Below are positions 37,358 through 46,429 of a DNA stretch of 64,000 bases, piece after piece. The position numbers and the translations under genes are program-made. Origin of the DNA: Vanessa cardui (taxonomy: Eukaryota; Arthropoda; Insecta; Lepidoptera; Nymphalidae). The notes under the pieces were generated by a model, which worked only from the letters and a program-made list of their open reading frames with translations, was not told the origin of the DNA and did not search any database. Position 1 is the first letter of the stretch; every line of letters begins with the position of its first letter. Location: contig NC_061124.1 in assembly GCF_905220365.1 (NCBI RefSeq), positions 10,356,501 to 10,420,500 on the forward strand, read 5' to 3'.

Positions 37358-37668
37358 CCTAGTGGATAGTGGTAAGACTGGCTAATAGGCGTCTTGACGG
37401 TGAGTGGTCAGGATCACTCGGAGACATTGGCATTGCAAAAAATATTAACCACATATATTATAATATAGCACGGAACCACTCACCAAAACAGCACGGAACC
37501 ACTCACCAAAACCGGAAAACAATAATAATAACAGTGGTTATATTAATAAAAACAAAAACAATCATAATAACTGTTAGTTCTATTTCGCGGTACCTCTAAT
37601 AATAACTAATAATAAGATGAATAGGTGGTACCTAACCAGACACTCAACTACCAGAAAGCCTAAAAGCC
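37358..37668 (-). mobile_element. SINE-B, heavily decayed
   Basis: 'gtctt..ggtgagtggtca.gatcac', 'attg..aaaaatattaacca', 'accactcaccaaaacc' and 'gaataggtggtacctaacca' keep the family order. A 23-bp segment (about 37468-37512) is tandemly doubled. Confidence 0.5.
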
Positions 37669-38279
37669 CTATAGACAAATTAATACTAGATTTTATAGGA
37701 CGTTTATTGTATTTATAAATAATGTCATTTATGACGTTATTGGGAAACCATTTTAGTATTAAAAAAGTGACTAAATATTGAGTGTAGAGATCCATCCATT
37801 CATCCGAATCCTGAAAAGAAAACACTTAAAAGAAGATTCCTTTGTCTATTTATGACATATACCGACTTATATGAGTAATTCGGTATATGCGATAAATAGA
37901 ACATAATATGTCAGTTCGTTATATACATAATATGTATACTTAGCAATATACCTTTATTTTCAATTTCCTCTCGCTAAGCGAAAATGTAACTTCTCGTCGT
38001 TCGCTGTGGCGCTAACGATGTGGTGTCGTTTACTGTAAGACTATTATTTTAATGTAGCGTTCATTCCTTAATGTGTTTTTTAATTTTTAATTAAACAACA
38101 TTTTAAATATCGTCTACTAGCTGACCCGGCAAACTTCGTAATGCCATAATCAAAATGCTTAACTTAGTCCAAATGTGATGTGCATAGAAACCATCGCACG
38201 TAGCGAATATATAACTGATTTTTTAAAGATTTGTTAAATAAATATTTCTGATACATATTCCATTACAAACTTTAATATT

Positions 38280-38783
38280 TATATAATATTATATTTTTGA
38301 ATGTTGACTAAGAAATTCTTAGAATCATTTCCCATCCCAGAAACTAAAGAGCGTAAGGGATCTGATCTGATCGTAAGGGTGGTGGGTCCAATTCTGGTAA
38401 TTTTACTTTGCCTCCAGCACAACATAATCCAATAGATTAAACACTGTATTTGAACGCCTCACAATATTTACAAATTATTGTCATTTAACCAATTGTTACC
38501 AATTTGTCAGCACAATAATCTATTCCCGGATCATAGTGGAATGCAGCTCGTTCCAGGATCACAGGAGCACTGCGTCTGCGGGATCTCTCAATTCCATTAA
38601 CTCGTGCTCGCTTTTGTTGCGTTCGATGTGGCACACCTAAGCCTGTCTATTTCATTGTCAGTCACTAAAGAACGCAATTGTGACACAGCAATATAACTAT
38701 TTTCTCGATCTGTCTTTCTCTGGTCATCTGGTCATCATACTTTGACTGCGACGACCTAAGTAAGGTCGTGTTCTCCTCGTCAT
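38280..38783 (-). pseudogene. Helitron protein, N-terminal region (broken)
   Basis: Starting from an ATG at 38781-38783, the minus strand encodes MTRRTRPYLGRR, then after frame breaks ERAAFHYDPGIDYCADKLVTIG, a stop, CKYCEAFKY, CAGGKVKLPELDPPP, and SKNFLVNIQKYNI. AAFHYDP, the paired-cysteine CKYC block and the CC/CAGGKVKLP block are characteristic of the region preceding the Rep domain in insect Helitron Rep-helicases. Frameshifts and stops show it is dead. Confidence 0.65.
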
Positions 38784-39054
38784 CGTAAACAAAGTAAGAA
38801 AAGTTCTCAGGCACACGCTATAACTAAAGTTTAAAAAAATAGAGCAAGTAACTTGAAATATCACTGTTACGTAGCGGTAACCGTCAACTCACAAAGATAG
38901 AAGCAAAGAATATAATAATATGTAGGGGGATAATAGGATGCACTCTTTGTCATAAGAGGAATCGATAGACGATAAAGGATCGATCTGTTTATTGGTTGTC
39001 AAATGTCAAATATTATGGTTACGTTCATAAATGTAATATGTGACAAAACTTCAA

Positions 39055-39330
39055 TCAATCAATCAGCCCATTTTCGTCCGCTACTGGACATAGGCTTTTC
39101 CATTGCACGCCTAAGAACGATCACAGTGATCGTTCTTAGGCTACTCGCATCCAGCTCCTGCCAGCCGTCTTGCGTAAGTCGTCGCTCCACCGTGCCCGAG
39201 GATGTCCTACACTACGTGTGCCAAGACGCGGTCTCCACGCTAGAACACTTTTTCCCCAACGGTTATCGGTTTGGCGACAAATATGGCCAGCGCACTGCCA
39301 TTTAAAGATAACATCGGCATTTTTTTCCAA
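39055..39330 (-). mobile_element. RTE-type LINE, C-terminal fragment of the reverse transcriptase ORF
   Basis: The minus-strand frame includes KWQCAGHICR, WGKSVLAWRPR and PRARWSDDLRKTAGRSWMRVA, the usual last conserved part of RTE endonuclease-reverse transcriptases. It then breaks at a perfect hairpin (39108-39140), after which the 3' end ('cctatgtccagtagcgg' on the minus strand) resumes. Confidence 0.75.
39108..39140. repeat. Perfect short inverted repeat (16-bp arms, 1-nt loop)
   Basis: GCCTAAGAACGATCAC, one A, then its exact reverse complement. It lies inside the RTE fragment, replacing part of the expected coding sequence. Confidence 0.92.
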
Positions 39331-40012
39331 CTGAAAGAAATTCGAAAATTAGATGTAACGAACTCATATGTAGCCCACCGCATGGACCATGTATTATATT
39401 TTTAATGACAACGTAAAATACCTCTGGATCAAGAGTTTGATCGGGAATTTCAGCTATGATAACGTTATAGATTTGATCCGGAGTTATTTTATGTATCAGC
39501 CAAATTGATACATATGCAATGTGCATGTGGAAATCTCCTTTTTTGCCATTCAATGGAGTACATATTGCAACGCACCTCTCCAAATATACATAATTCTACA
39601 ATTAAATCCATAAGTGCTTTCAATTTTTGCCGAAAAACACGTGCTCTTATGTCATGTCGACTGTTCTTCAAATAAATTGTTTTTAATATCATCTTACTGA
39701 GGATTACATGTAACAGATCCGGTCGACCATTTTTCGTACATATGAAATTGTGTCTTGTGCATATTCGTTTATATGCCATGGGCAACCAATAAACGAAGAT
39801 GGCAATATAGTCAATCGCCCGATATCATTTACATTAGCATCATTCGCTATCGCATCTTGCAAATGAATATATTCTTCGGATCTTAATTTTGCTTGGTTGA
39901 AACGATTAAAATTAAGACATTCAGTTTCTATTTTGGCATACATACCAACGATGTACTGATGATATAGTTTACCACATCTCGAGATATAATTTTGTGCTTG
40001 TGGACGAACCAT
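39302..40012 (-). pseudogene. Helitron Rep domain (broken in three frames)
   Basis: Minus-strand frames overlap in order: 40012-39704 (MVRPQAQNYISRCGKLYHQ, then RSEEYIHLQDAI and ILPSSFIGCPWH), 39785-39489 (ARVFRQKLKALMDLI and MYSIEWQKRRFPHAH) and 39583-39302 (IWLIHKITPDQI and NIIHGPCGG). Together they follow the Helitron Rep nuclease core. PHAH at about 39519-39530 is the HUH metal-binding motif of rolling-circle nucleases. At least two frameshifts inactivate it. No helicase domain follows. Confidence 0.8.
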
Positions 40013-40424
40013 CAGTCGATATGAATAAAAATTAATGGCACAAACTTTTTTCTGTATATTTAAACATGAAAAAAAACGATGTATTTTAAATGCTTTTTTG
40101 GAATTTATAAATTAAAATAAGACGTTTTGTCAATTGAAACTGGTGGATAAGTGTACTCATTTTCAATTAATACTTACTTTTAATTTGACAGTACAATTTT
40201 CCGTCTAAAAAATCTCCATTTACAAAATGACCCGCCATTTATTGAATTCATTTGTTACAAAAAATGTAATAAATGAAGAACCACTTGACCGATTTTGTGC
40301 AAACTTCACATAAACTATCTACTAAATAGTCCAAACAAACCCTGATAATTTGGTTTGGATAGGTGAGCCCGTTCTTGAGTTATAAAGTGACATAGAAAAA
40401 TGCCACTTATTTTTATATATATAG

Positions 40425-40427
40425 ATT
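40425..40427 (-). other. Helitron-like 5' terminus (first)
   Basis: On the minus strand A|TCTATATATATAAAAAT starts at 40425; the ensuing 'gaacgggctcacctatcca' and 'accaaattatcagggt' match a common insect Helitron-associated 5' sequence. Confidence 0.45.
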
Positions 40428-40599
40428 CGAAAAAAAGATGTAATGATGTTTTAAATAATGCAAAATCAATTTTAAATCATCAATGTTTTATTGTCTAACA
40501 TCGATAATCATAGAAAATCAATGATAATTCTCTATTAAATCTATTTCTAAGGAAAAACAAAGTCGTTGTTTTTATTATATTGCTAGCATTTTTATCATA

Positions 40600-40727
40600 C
40601 TTACTCACCTTCTAAACCTTCCCTGGACTTCCACAAATAATTCAAGACCAAAATTAGCCAAATCGGTCCAGCCGTTCTGAAGTTTTAGCGTGACTAACGA
40701 ACAGCAATTCATTTTTATATATATAGA
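40600..40727 (-). mobile_element. Helitron-like 5' terminus (second)
   Basis: On the minus strand A|TCTATATATATAAAAATGA is followed by 'attgctgttcgttagtcacg', 'cagaacggctggaccgattt' and 'gtggaagtccagggaaggtt'. It is the same kind of 5' end as the one at 40425, about 300 bp away, consistent with two stacked copies. Confidence 0.5.
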
Positions 40728-40740
40728 TTTTACAAACATT

Positions 40741-40798
40741 AATTTACAGGCTGTTGTTGTTGTACATAAATATGTACAACAACAACAGCCTGTAAATT
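40741..40798. repeat. Perfect palindrome with 28-bp arms and 2-nt loop at a SINE-A tail
   Basis: Arms 40741-40768 and 40771-40798 are exact reverse complements. The right arm is the 3' tail of the adjoining minus-strand SINE-A ('caacaacaacagcctgtaaa'); the left arm is an inverted copy of that tail. Confidence 0.95.
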
Positions 40799-41073
40799 CT
40801 CTCTCTCTCAAATTTCCTTTGAGGAGATGGTTTTGGAACATATTCCACCACGCTGTTACAATGCGGGTTGGTGGAATACACATGTGGCAGAATTTCTATG
40901 AAATTTGTCACATGCAGGTTTCCTCACGATGTTTTCCTTCACCGCTGAGTTTGAGATGAATTATAAAGACAAATTAAGCACATGAATCAGCGGTGCTTGC
41001 CTGGTTTTGAACGCGCAATCATCGGTTAAGACGCACGCGTTCTCACCACTGGGCCATCTCGCTTCCTGTCAAA
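40771..41073 (-). mobile_element. SINE-A, near full length
   Basis: Complement order is complete from the (AAC)n tail to the tRNA-like head ('gagatggcccagtggtgaga' on the minus strand at about 41043-41063). Confidence 0.88.
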
Positions 41074-41574
41074 ATTTATGTACGTTTAATATATATTTAA
41101 TGGTTTTTATGAGCTGCAATTTCTTTAGTTATTATTTGACTAAGTTTAAAAGTTGTAGCCTAGCGAAACTGGTTGAGAGGTGACAAAACACAGACAGATC
41201 TATTTTTATCTGCTAATCGATGTTTAGTGACCAACTTCAACCTCCCAATCAATACTAGCTACCAATACATATATTGTTAGTAAATTTGCAAGGGAAATAA
41301 CACATAGGCATCATTTCGTACCCTGCAGTTATTTCTCAAGGCTTGTCAGTGTCGGCTAGACGAAAGAAACTACAATAGAGCGATCACGACATCCTTAGAC
41401 TTTCTAGCGAGCGGTAGTAGCTTTCATATTATCTTTTAAATATACTACCTTCATAATTCGAATCAATTATTCATTTATGAAAAGGTTGTATTAGTTTTAA
41501 TAAGTAAAAGATTAGAAATTGTGTTAACGTTTAATTTGTTATTCTAAATAATTATAAATAAAAATTTTAACAAA

Positions 41575-41915
41575 AAGAAAAACCGACTTCAAACAAAACA
41601 CTATTTTAAAACAAATGAATATGCACGAAAAAGTAATAAAAATAATTGCGTATTCAACATATTTTTTAGAGTCTTCCTAAGTTAAATGAAATGAAAAATA
41701 TTAGACTACTTAAAAGGCGATTAACGATTACATCATGTAGTTATAATTATTGGTATATTTGGAGCCGGTGTCAGCCACGGTGCCCTTGCCCCAACAATCA
41801 AAAGAAAGAAGCGATACGAGCCCCTTGATTGATCCAGTATATTATTGTGTAAAAGGTAATTTGTAAAAAACATATTTGTTAAAGTATTCTCCTATTGTTT
41901 TTTGATAGATATACT
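41575..41915. repeat. Dispersed repeat (family with 'aaaaaccgacttcaaac' end)
   Basis: Left end 'aaaaaccgacttcaaacaaa', then a 'gaaatgaaaaatattagac' block and 'ggagccggtgtcagccacgg', 'gcccttgccccaacaatcaa'. It shares ends with 16560-16690 and 57230-57500. Unassigned class. Confidence 0.5.
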
Positions 41916-42102
41916 GTAGGGTTTTTTTTAATATGGATAGATTAAGCGTTCCGTTTATATAAGTCAGAAACTACTTCGAGGACAATTTCAAAGGAAACTT
42001 GCGAATAAAGCAAAAATGGACTTTCGAAAATGCGGATTTAATACGTCACGCGGCGTAAACTACAAGGATCGCTCGAAAGAGCTGTAATCGAACTCACCAA
42101 AA

Positions 42103-42410
42103 AAAATAAAATTAAAGAAAAAAAAACTTTTTAAAAACAAGCTTTTATTATTTGTTTATAAAATGAACTAAAAAGTTAAAAATAAATTATCTCTAAAAAG
42201 AAATATAACACTTTGTAACTTAATAAAAGCGTGTTACATTGTGATAGCTTGAGGAAAATGTTGTGTTGTATTAAATATAACACGCTTTTATTAAGTTACA
42301 AAGTGTTATATTTCTTTTTAGAGTTAATTTATTTTTAACTTTTTAGTTCATTTTATAAACAAATAATAAAAGCTTGTTTTTAAAAAGTTTTTTTTCTTTA
42401 ATTTTATTTT
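42103..42410. repeat. Long near-perfect palindrome, 134-bp arms, 41-nt loop
   Basis: The left arm (42103-42236) and right arm (42278-42410) are reverse complements with one substitution (t/a in 'attatctc' versus 'attaactc') and one A-run length difference. The arms are AT-rich and contain AAGCTTTTATT, also seen inverted as AATAAAAGCTTGT at 43310-43322 beyond the tandem repeat. This raises the possibility that both belong to one DNA element of about 1.2 kb. No coding capacity. Confidence 0.93.
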
Positions 42411-42470
42411 TAACTTTTTAGTACCTCTATTTTTAATAATTTAATTAATATGGGACGAAAGCAAGAGACT

Positions 42471-43165
42471 CGTCAAGACGAATCAAACGAGACCAAACTC
42501 GATGGGGTTGCGTCGTTTAATTACGGAGTTCCTATGGCCACCTTCCGGCTCCAACGTCAGACCCTGGTTACCATATAGTATCAAAGTATTCGTCAAGACT
42601 AATCCAATGAGCTCAAACTCGATAGGGTAGCATCGTTTAATTACGGAGTTCCTATGGCCACCTTCCGGCTCCAACATCAGACTCTGGTTACCATATAGTA
42701 TCAAAGTACTCGTCAAGACTAATCCAATGAGCTCAAACTCGATAGGGTAGCATCGTTTAATTACGGAGTTCCTATGGCCACCTTCCGGCTCCAACATCAG
42801 ACTCTGGTTACCATATAGTATCAAAGTACTCGTCAAGACTAATCCAATGAGCTCAAACTCGATAGGGTAGCATCGTTTAATTACGGAGTTCCTATGGCCA
42901 CCTTCCGGCTCCAACATCAGACTCTGGTTACCATATAGTATCAAAGTACTCGTCAAGACTAATCCAATGAGCTCAAACTCGATAGGGTTGCATCGTTTAA
43001 TTACGGAGTTCCTATGGCCACCTTCCGGCTCCAACATCAGACCCTGGTTACTATATAGTATCAAAGTACTTGTCAAGACGAATCTAATGAGCTCAAACTC
43101 GATAGGGTTGCATCATTTAATTACGGAGTTCCTATGACTACCTTCCAGCTCCATCATCAGATCGG
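42471..43165. repeat. Tandem repeat, 120-bp unit, about 5.8 copies
   Basis: Units start at 42471, 42591, 42711, 42831, 42951 and 43071 (CGTCAAGAC). The units at 42591-42950 are three identical 120-mers; the outer ones carry several substitutions. The last unit runs on into unique sequence ('ggctctatgtcacaataaca' and 'ttgcaagatttgattacaga'). Because 120 is a multiple of three and the unit has one stop-free minus-strand frame, an artificial 197-codon frame (42483-43076) results, which I do not call as a gene. Confidence 0.95.
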
Positions 43166-43335
43166 CTCTATGTCACAATAACATTGCATTGTCATCCGAT
43201 TTATACATGCATTCTAAATTTCAAGTCAATCGGAAACCAGGAAGTGGATCAAATTTAAGTTGCAAGATTTGATTACAGAACGACAGACAACGGGACAGGT
43301 GAAAGTAAATAAAAGCTTGTAAAAACTTTGAAAAA
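43166..43335. mobile_element. Flank of the tandem repeat, probable DNA-element right end
   Basis: It contains 'tttcaagtcaatcggaaacc', 'aagtggatcaaatttaagtt', 'ttgattacagaacgacagac' and then AATAAAAGCTTGTAAAAACTTTG. The last block mirrors the AAAAACAAGCTTTTATT inside the palindrome arms, as terminal inverted repeats would. Class unknown. Confidence 0.4.
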
Positions 43336-43448
43336 GACCAACTATATTTCGTACATCATTTGACATCACATCACATACACAAAATTTGATTAAAGATAGT
43401 AAGAAATTCTGCCCCATATCGCACCCCAACTGCGAGCCGTACAGGAGT

Positions 43449-43680
43449 TCCATCACTACATAGTATAAAACAAAGTCGCTTTCTCTGTCCCTATATCTTT
43501 AAATCTACGCAACGGATTTTGATGCGGTTTTTTTTAAAAGATAGTGTGATTCAAGGGGAAGGTTTGTGTATATAATACATGAACAATATAGTAAAGAAAC
43601 ACTGATCATTTTAGAAGTTTGCGATGTGATGCCGTAAATAAACAAATTCTGTAGTATATTTAGTATCAGTATTGCACCCG
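43449..43680 (+). mobile_element. Helitron-like non-autonomous element, 3' end rearranged
   Basis: 'acaaagtcgctttctctgtc', 'acgcaacggattttgatgcg', 'agtgtgattcaaggggaagg' and 'tagtatatttagtatcagta' match the copy at 23770-23998. The GC-rich 3' hairpin has been replaced by a snap-back (43661-43708). Confidence 0.55.
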
Positions 43681-43708
43681 TGCGAAGCTGGGTGCAATAC
43701 TGATACTA
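43661..43708. repeat. Perfect short inverted repeat (19-bp arms, 10-nt loop)
   Basis: TAGTATCAGTATTGCACCC at 43661-43679 is repeated as its exact complement at 43690-43708. The left arm is normal Helitron-like sequence; the right arm is an inverted copy of it placed where the element's GC-rich end should be. Confidence 0.93.
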
Positions 43709-43709
43709 T

Positions 43710-44105
43710 CGGGAAGCCGATAGGCTCTTGTCCTTTGTTCGAATTTACTTGTTTTGAACAAAAATGATTATGAACGAGTAAATGGGTTCGTTTGTTATTT
43801 GAGGACTAATCCTTCCTTCACGCCTCGACGCAAACGTTGTTTTTGTTATACTGATAAATTTAGAAGACAAATTATTAAATAACATTGCGTACGAAATATA
43901 ACAACCTCAATAACTGATTCCGATTCGAGCGAATTTATGTGCAAAACTTAGCGCGCTGAAACTCTCATGAGCGTGCGTAGTGCGTGCTCGAGATCACGCG
44001 GCCTTACAATTTATGGATAAATCAATCCACTGTTTCCGTATTCGCGCGCTTTCGTCGGCTATATGCGTGCAAATCAGCATGGTCTGCGCTGCGACGCGCT
44101 TATGT
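43710..44105. other. Non-repetitive, CpG-containing block
   Basis: The stretch at 43925-44105 is richer in GC and CpG than its surroundings and matches no repeat in the window. No exon seen. It may be regulatory or conserved non-coding DNA. Confidence 0.3.
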
Positions 44106-44111
44106 AGGTAT

Positions 44112-44642
44112 AAAAAAATATATTATTCATGTAGGCTGTTACAAGTACTTTTGAATCGTCATTTTACAAACAAGTGAAGCTAATACCGGTTCCAAAAGTA
44201 GATTCTACCGAGAAGAACCGGCAAGAAACTCAGTAGTTACTCTTTTTTAACATTTCAAAAATACAAAGTCATGTTAGTTAAATATAATTATTTAAATTAA
44301 TATATCCTGCTTGGAAGTCAACAGATATTACCTCCACGCTTTTTTATCTATAAAATCATCTATAAAATCTTGTACCTATCGAATAATATGCTTTTTCTAA
44401 CAATGTATTTTTTACAAACGATTTGAATTTACGAAGCGGCAAAGTTAAAAATGTCTGCGGAATTTTATTATAGAAACGGATACCTTGCCCCAAGAAGGAT
44501 TTGTTGACTTTGCGAAGTCGGAAACTTGGCGTTATAAGCTTATCCTTACTGTTATAAGCGTTATAAGATTATCACTGATTTTATCAAAGTGATCAATGTT
44601 ACTGTGAATATACATAATATTGTTGTAAATATATTGCTGTAA
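44112..44642 (-). mobile_element. LINE 3' end with C-terminal ORF remnant
   Basis: The plus strand shows 'acaagtacttttgaatcgtc', 'agaagaaccggcaagaaact' and 'tgcttggaagtcaacagata', continuing into the complement of a frame containing the SFLG..I.F.NKIP-type block also present at 53850-54300. It extends furthest upstream of the three copies. Clade uncertain (CR1/Jockey-like). Confidence 0.7.
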
Positions 44643-44644
44643 CT

Positions 44645-46145
44645 TAGACATTAGTTACTTTTTGTCTCGAATAGATCGATGTCATGACATCAATGGAACA
44701 ATACATAGAATATTAACAAAACCATCGATACTAAAGCCATACACCAGCCTCTTATTATACTCGTTCAATTACCCTTTGAAACAAAACAAATCAATATAAA
44801 TAGTGTTCTTTGACGGCTGAATAACTGATCAGTGGATGGTTTACACCCACATGGGTCAGTACAAAAGCTTAACAAACAGACTATTCAGAGGACACGTATA
44901 AAATAATGTTATAGCATATATCTATTCTCTATTATATCTGTGAGATAAAATTGATCATATCCGTGGGCGGAACGACTAATAAAGTTTAAAAATACATGAC
45001 ATATTTTAAGCTGAAACAAAATATTTATAAGTGTAACAAGAGTGTAGGCTGAACGTAAATCGTAATCAGTCAAAAACTGTATCTACATGACACACGCCTA
45101 GGCAAACAGTCTCTAGTCTGCTTGTAGCGTAATAAACTTCATATATTACTCGAATTAATCTTGTAATTTCAGGCAATTTCATGAAACGCTCTCATATGTA
45201 ACATCGCACCTCAAAATAGGTTCCCGTGTTATTAACTGGCTCCATTATGGCGATTAAATGCAACATAAACGTGATAAGTGTCGTGTATTCAAGTACGAAT
45301 ATCGCTTTTAAATTCTTGAGCCTACATATTAAAATAGCATGGATGAACGACTCCAATTTGCGGTTACATTCAACATTATTATTATGATGGCGCTAGAACG
45401 GTTGCTGTTGGATAACGTTTTTAAAGTTTTATTATATTGCTCAGATTTATAATTTTAGATAAAATTGTTAGACATACTTCTTTATTATAATACATTTATA
45501 TATTTAAGAAACTCATATTTTGTTAGTGTATCCGATTTCATAAAAGTGTAATCGATTTTAAAACGTCATTCGTATGGCTGTATAAAATAATACAAATTAT
45601 TTTCCCGCGCAAACGGATTATTAAAAAAAAAACAAAAGAGAAACGCGCATGGAACGACAATTGGAGATTTTTGTTAATTTGATTTTTAACTTCAGGACAA
45701 TCATATTTTATGAAAATAAAACAAATAATAAATAAATATTCATTCTACTGGTGTATTCATAAAAATTAAATTCGCGTGTTTGTAAAATTACAATAAAGAA
45801 GACTTTTTATGTTTTTAATACACATATACATTAAGTTACATAGATAAAAAATGTGAGAAAAGATGGCTTCAATTGAATCTTAAAAGTGTCATTATTTACA
45901 ATACAAAAGGCTATGTAATCATATTTATGTAAATTTTAACACGTTTTTATACACGTTATGGAACAAAAGAACTCATGTTTATTTTTTATGATTAAAATCG
46001 CCACATTTTTTGTAGAGCTGTGAATAAATTTAATAATAGTTGGAAATTTATTATTGGAGTATATTGTCGAAATAACACATATTTTTAATTAAAAAATTTT
46101 GACTGTTTCTAAGGATCACTTATCATCGTAATGTTCGTGTAATGA
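44645..46145. other. Gene-free stretch
   Basis: AT-rich. A small SINE-B 5' remnant on the minus strand lies at about 44808-44880. No exon seen. Confidence 0.5.
44808..44880 (-). mobile_element. SINE-B 5' remnant
   Basis: 'gacggctgaataactgatca', 'gtggatggtttacacccac' and 'gggtcagtacaaaagctt' correspond to the first 70 bases of SINE-B in complement. Confidence 0.45.
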
Positions 46146-46149
46146 TTGT

Positions 46150-46425
46150 TAATATGTCAAGCGCGTGTGCTTTAAACCTCATCGGGATAGATTAATTGGC
46201 TGATTCATTAGGAACTACAGAAAGTGTCGTTTGTGTTAGTTGCTGGAATGTGCAGCAACAAATATTGATATCACGAGTTCGTATCCCGATTCAGCCAGAA
46301 AATTTCAAATCACTTCTATCGTATCTCGTTATGACTGTGATGCACATCCTATAGTCGTGTTAAATCCCCCTCCCATTGGATTATGGGAGTCGAGGATTAG
46401 AGAAAATTATTATTATATCTTGTCT
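46150..46425 (+). repeat. Possible third SINE-like repeat
   Basis: 'cacgagttcgtatcccgatt' (46274-46293) is close to a pol III B-box, preceded by 'gttgctggaatgtgcagcaa'. The block recalls a dispersed repeat in other Lepidoptera, but only one copy is present here, so this is tentative. Confidence 0.3.
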
Positions 46426-46429
46426 GTAA

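Larger units (their letters stand above)
38117..40425 (-). mobile_element. Candidate Helitron or stacked Helitron remains
   Basis: On the minus strand the region begins A|TCTATATATATAAAAAT at 40425 and ends GCCGGGTCAGCTAG|T at 38117. The 5'-TC, CTAG-3' and A|T insertion point fit Helitron rules. Inside are two Helitron protein relics on the same strand and an RTE LINE fragment. The relics are in the wrong order for one element (Rep domain before N-terminal part), so at least two copies or a rearrangement are involved. Confidence 0.55.

Noticed and set aside
42483..43076. 197-codon minus-strand frame as a gene
   Set aside because: It is produced by multiplication of one stop-free 120-bp unit. 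No start context, promoter or domain is visible.
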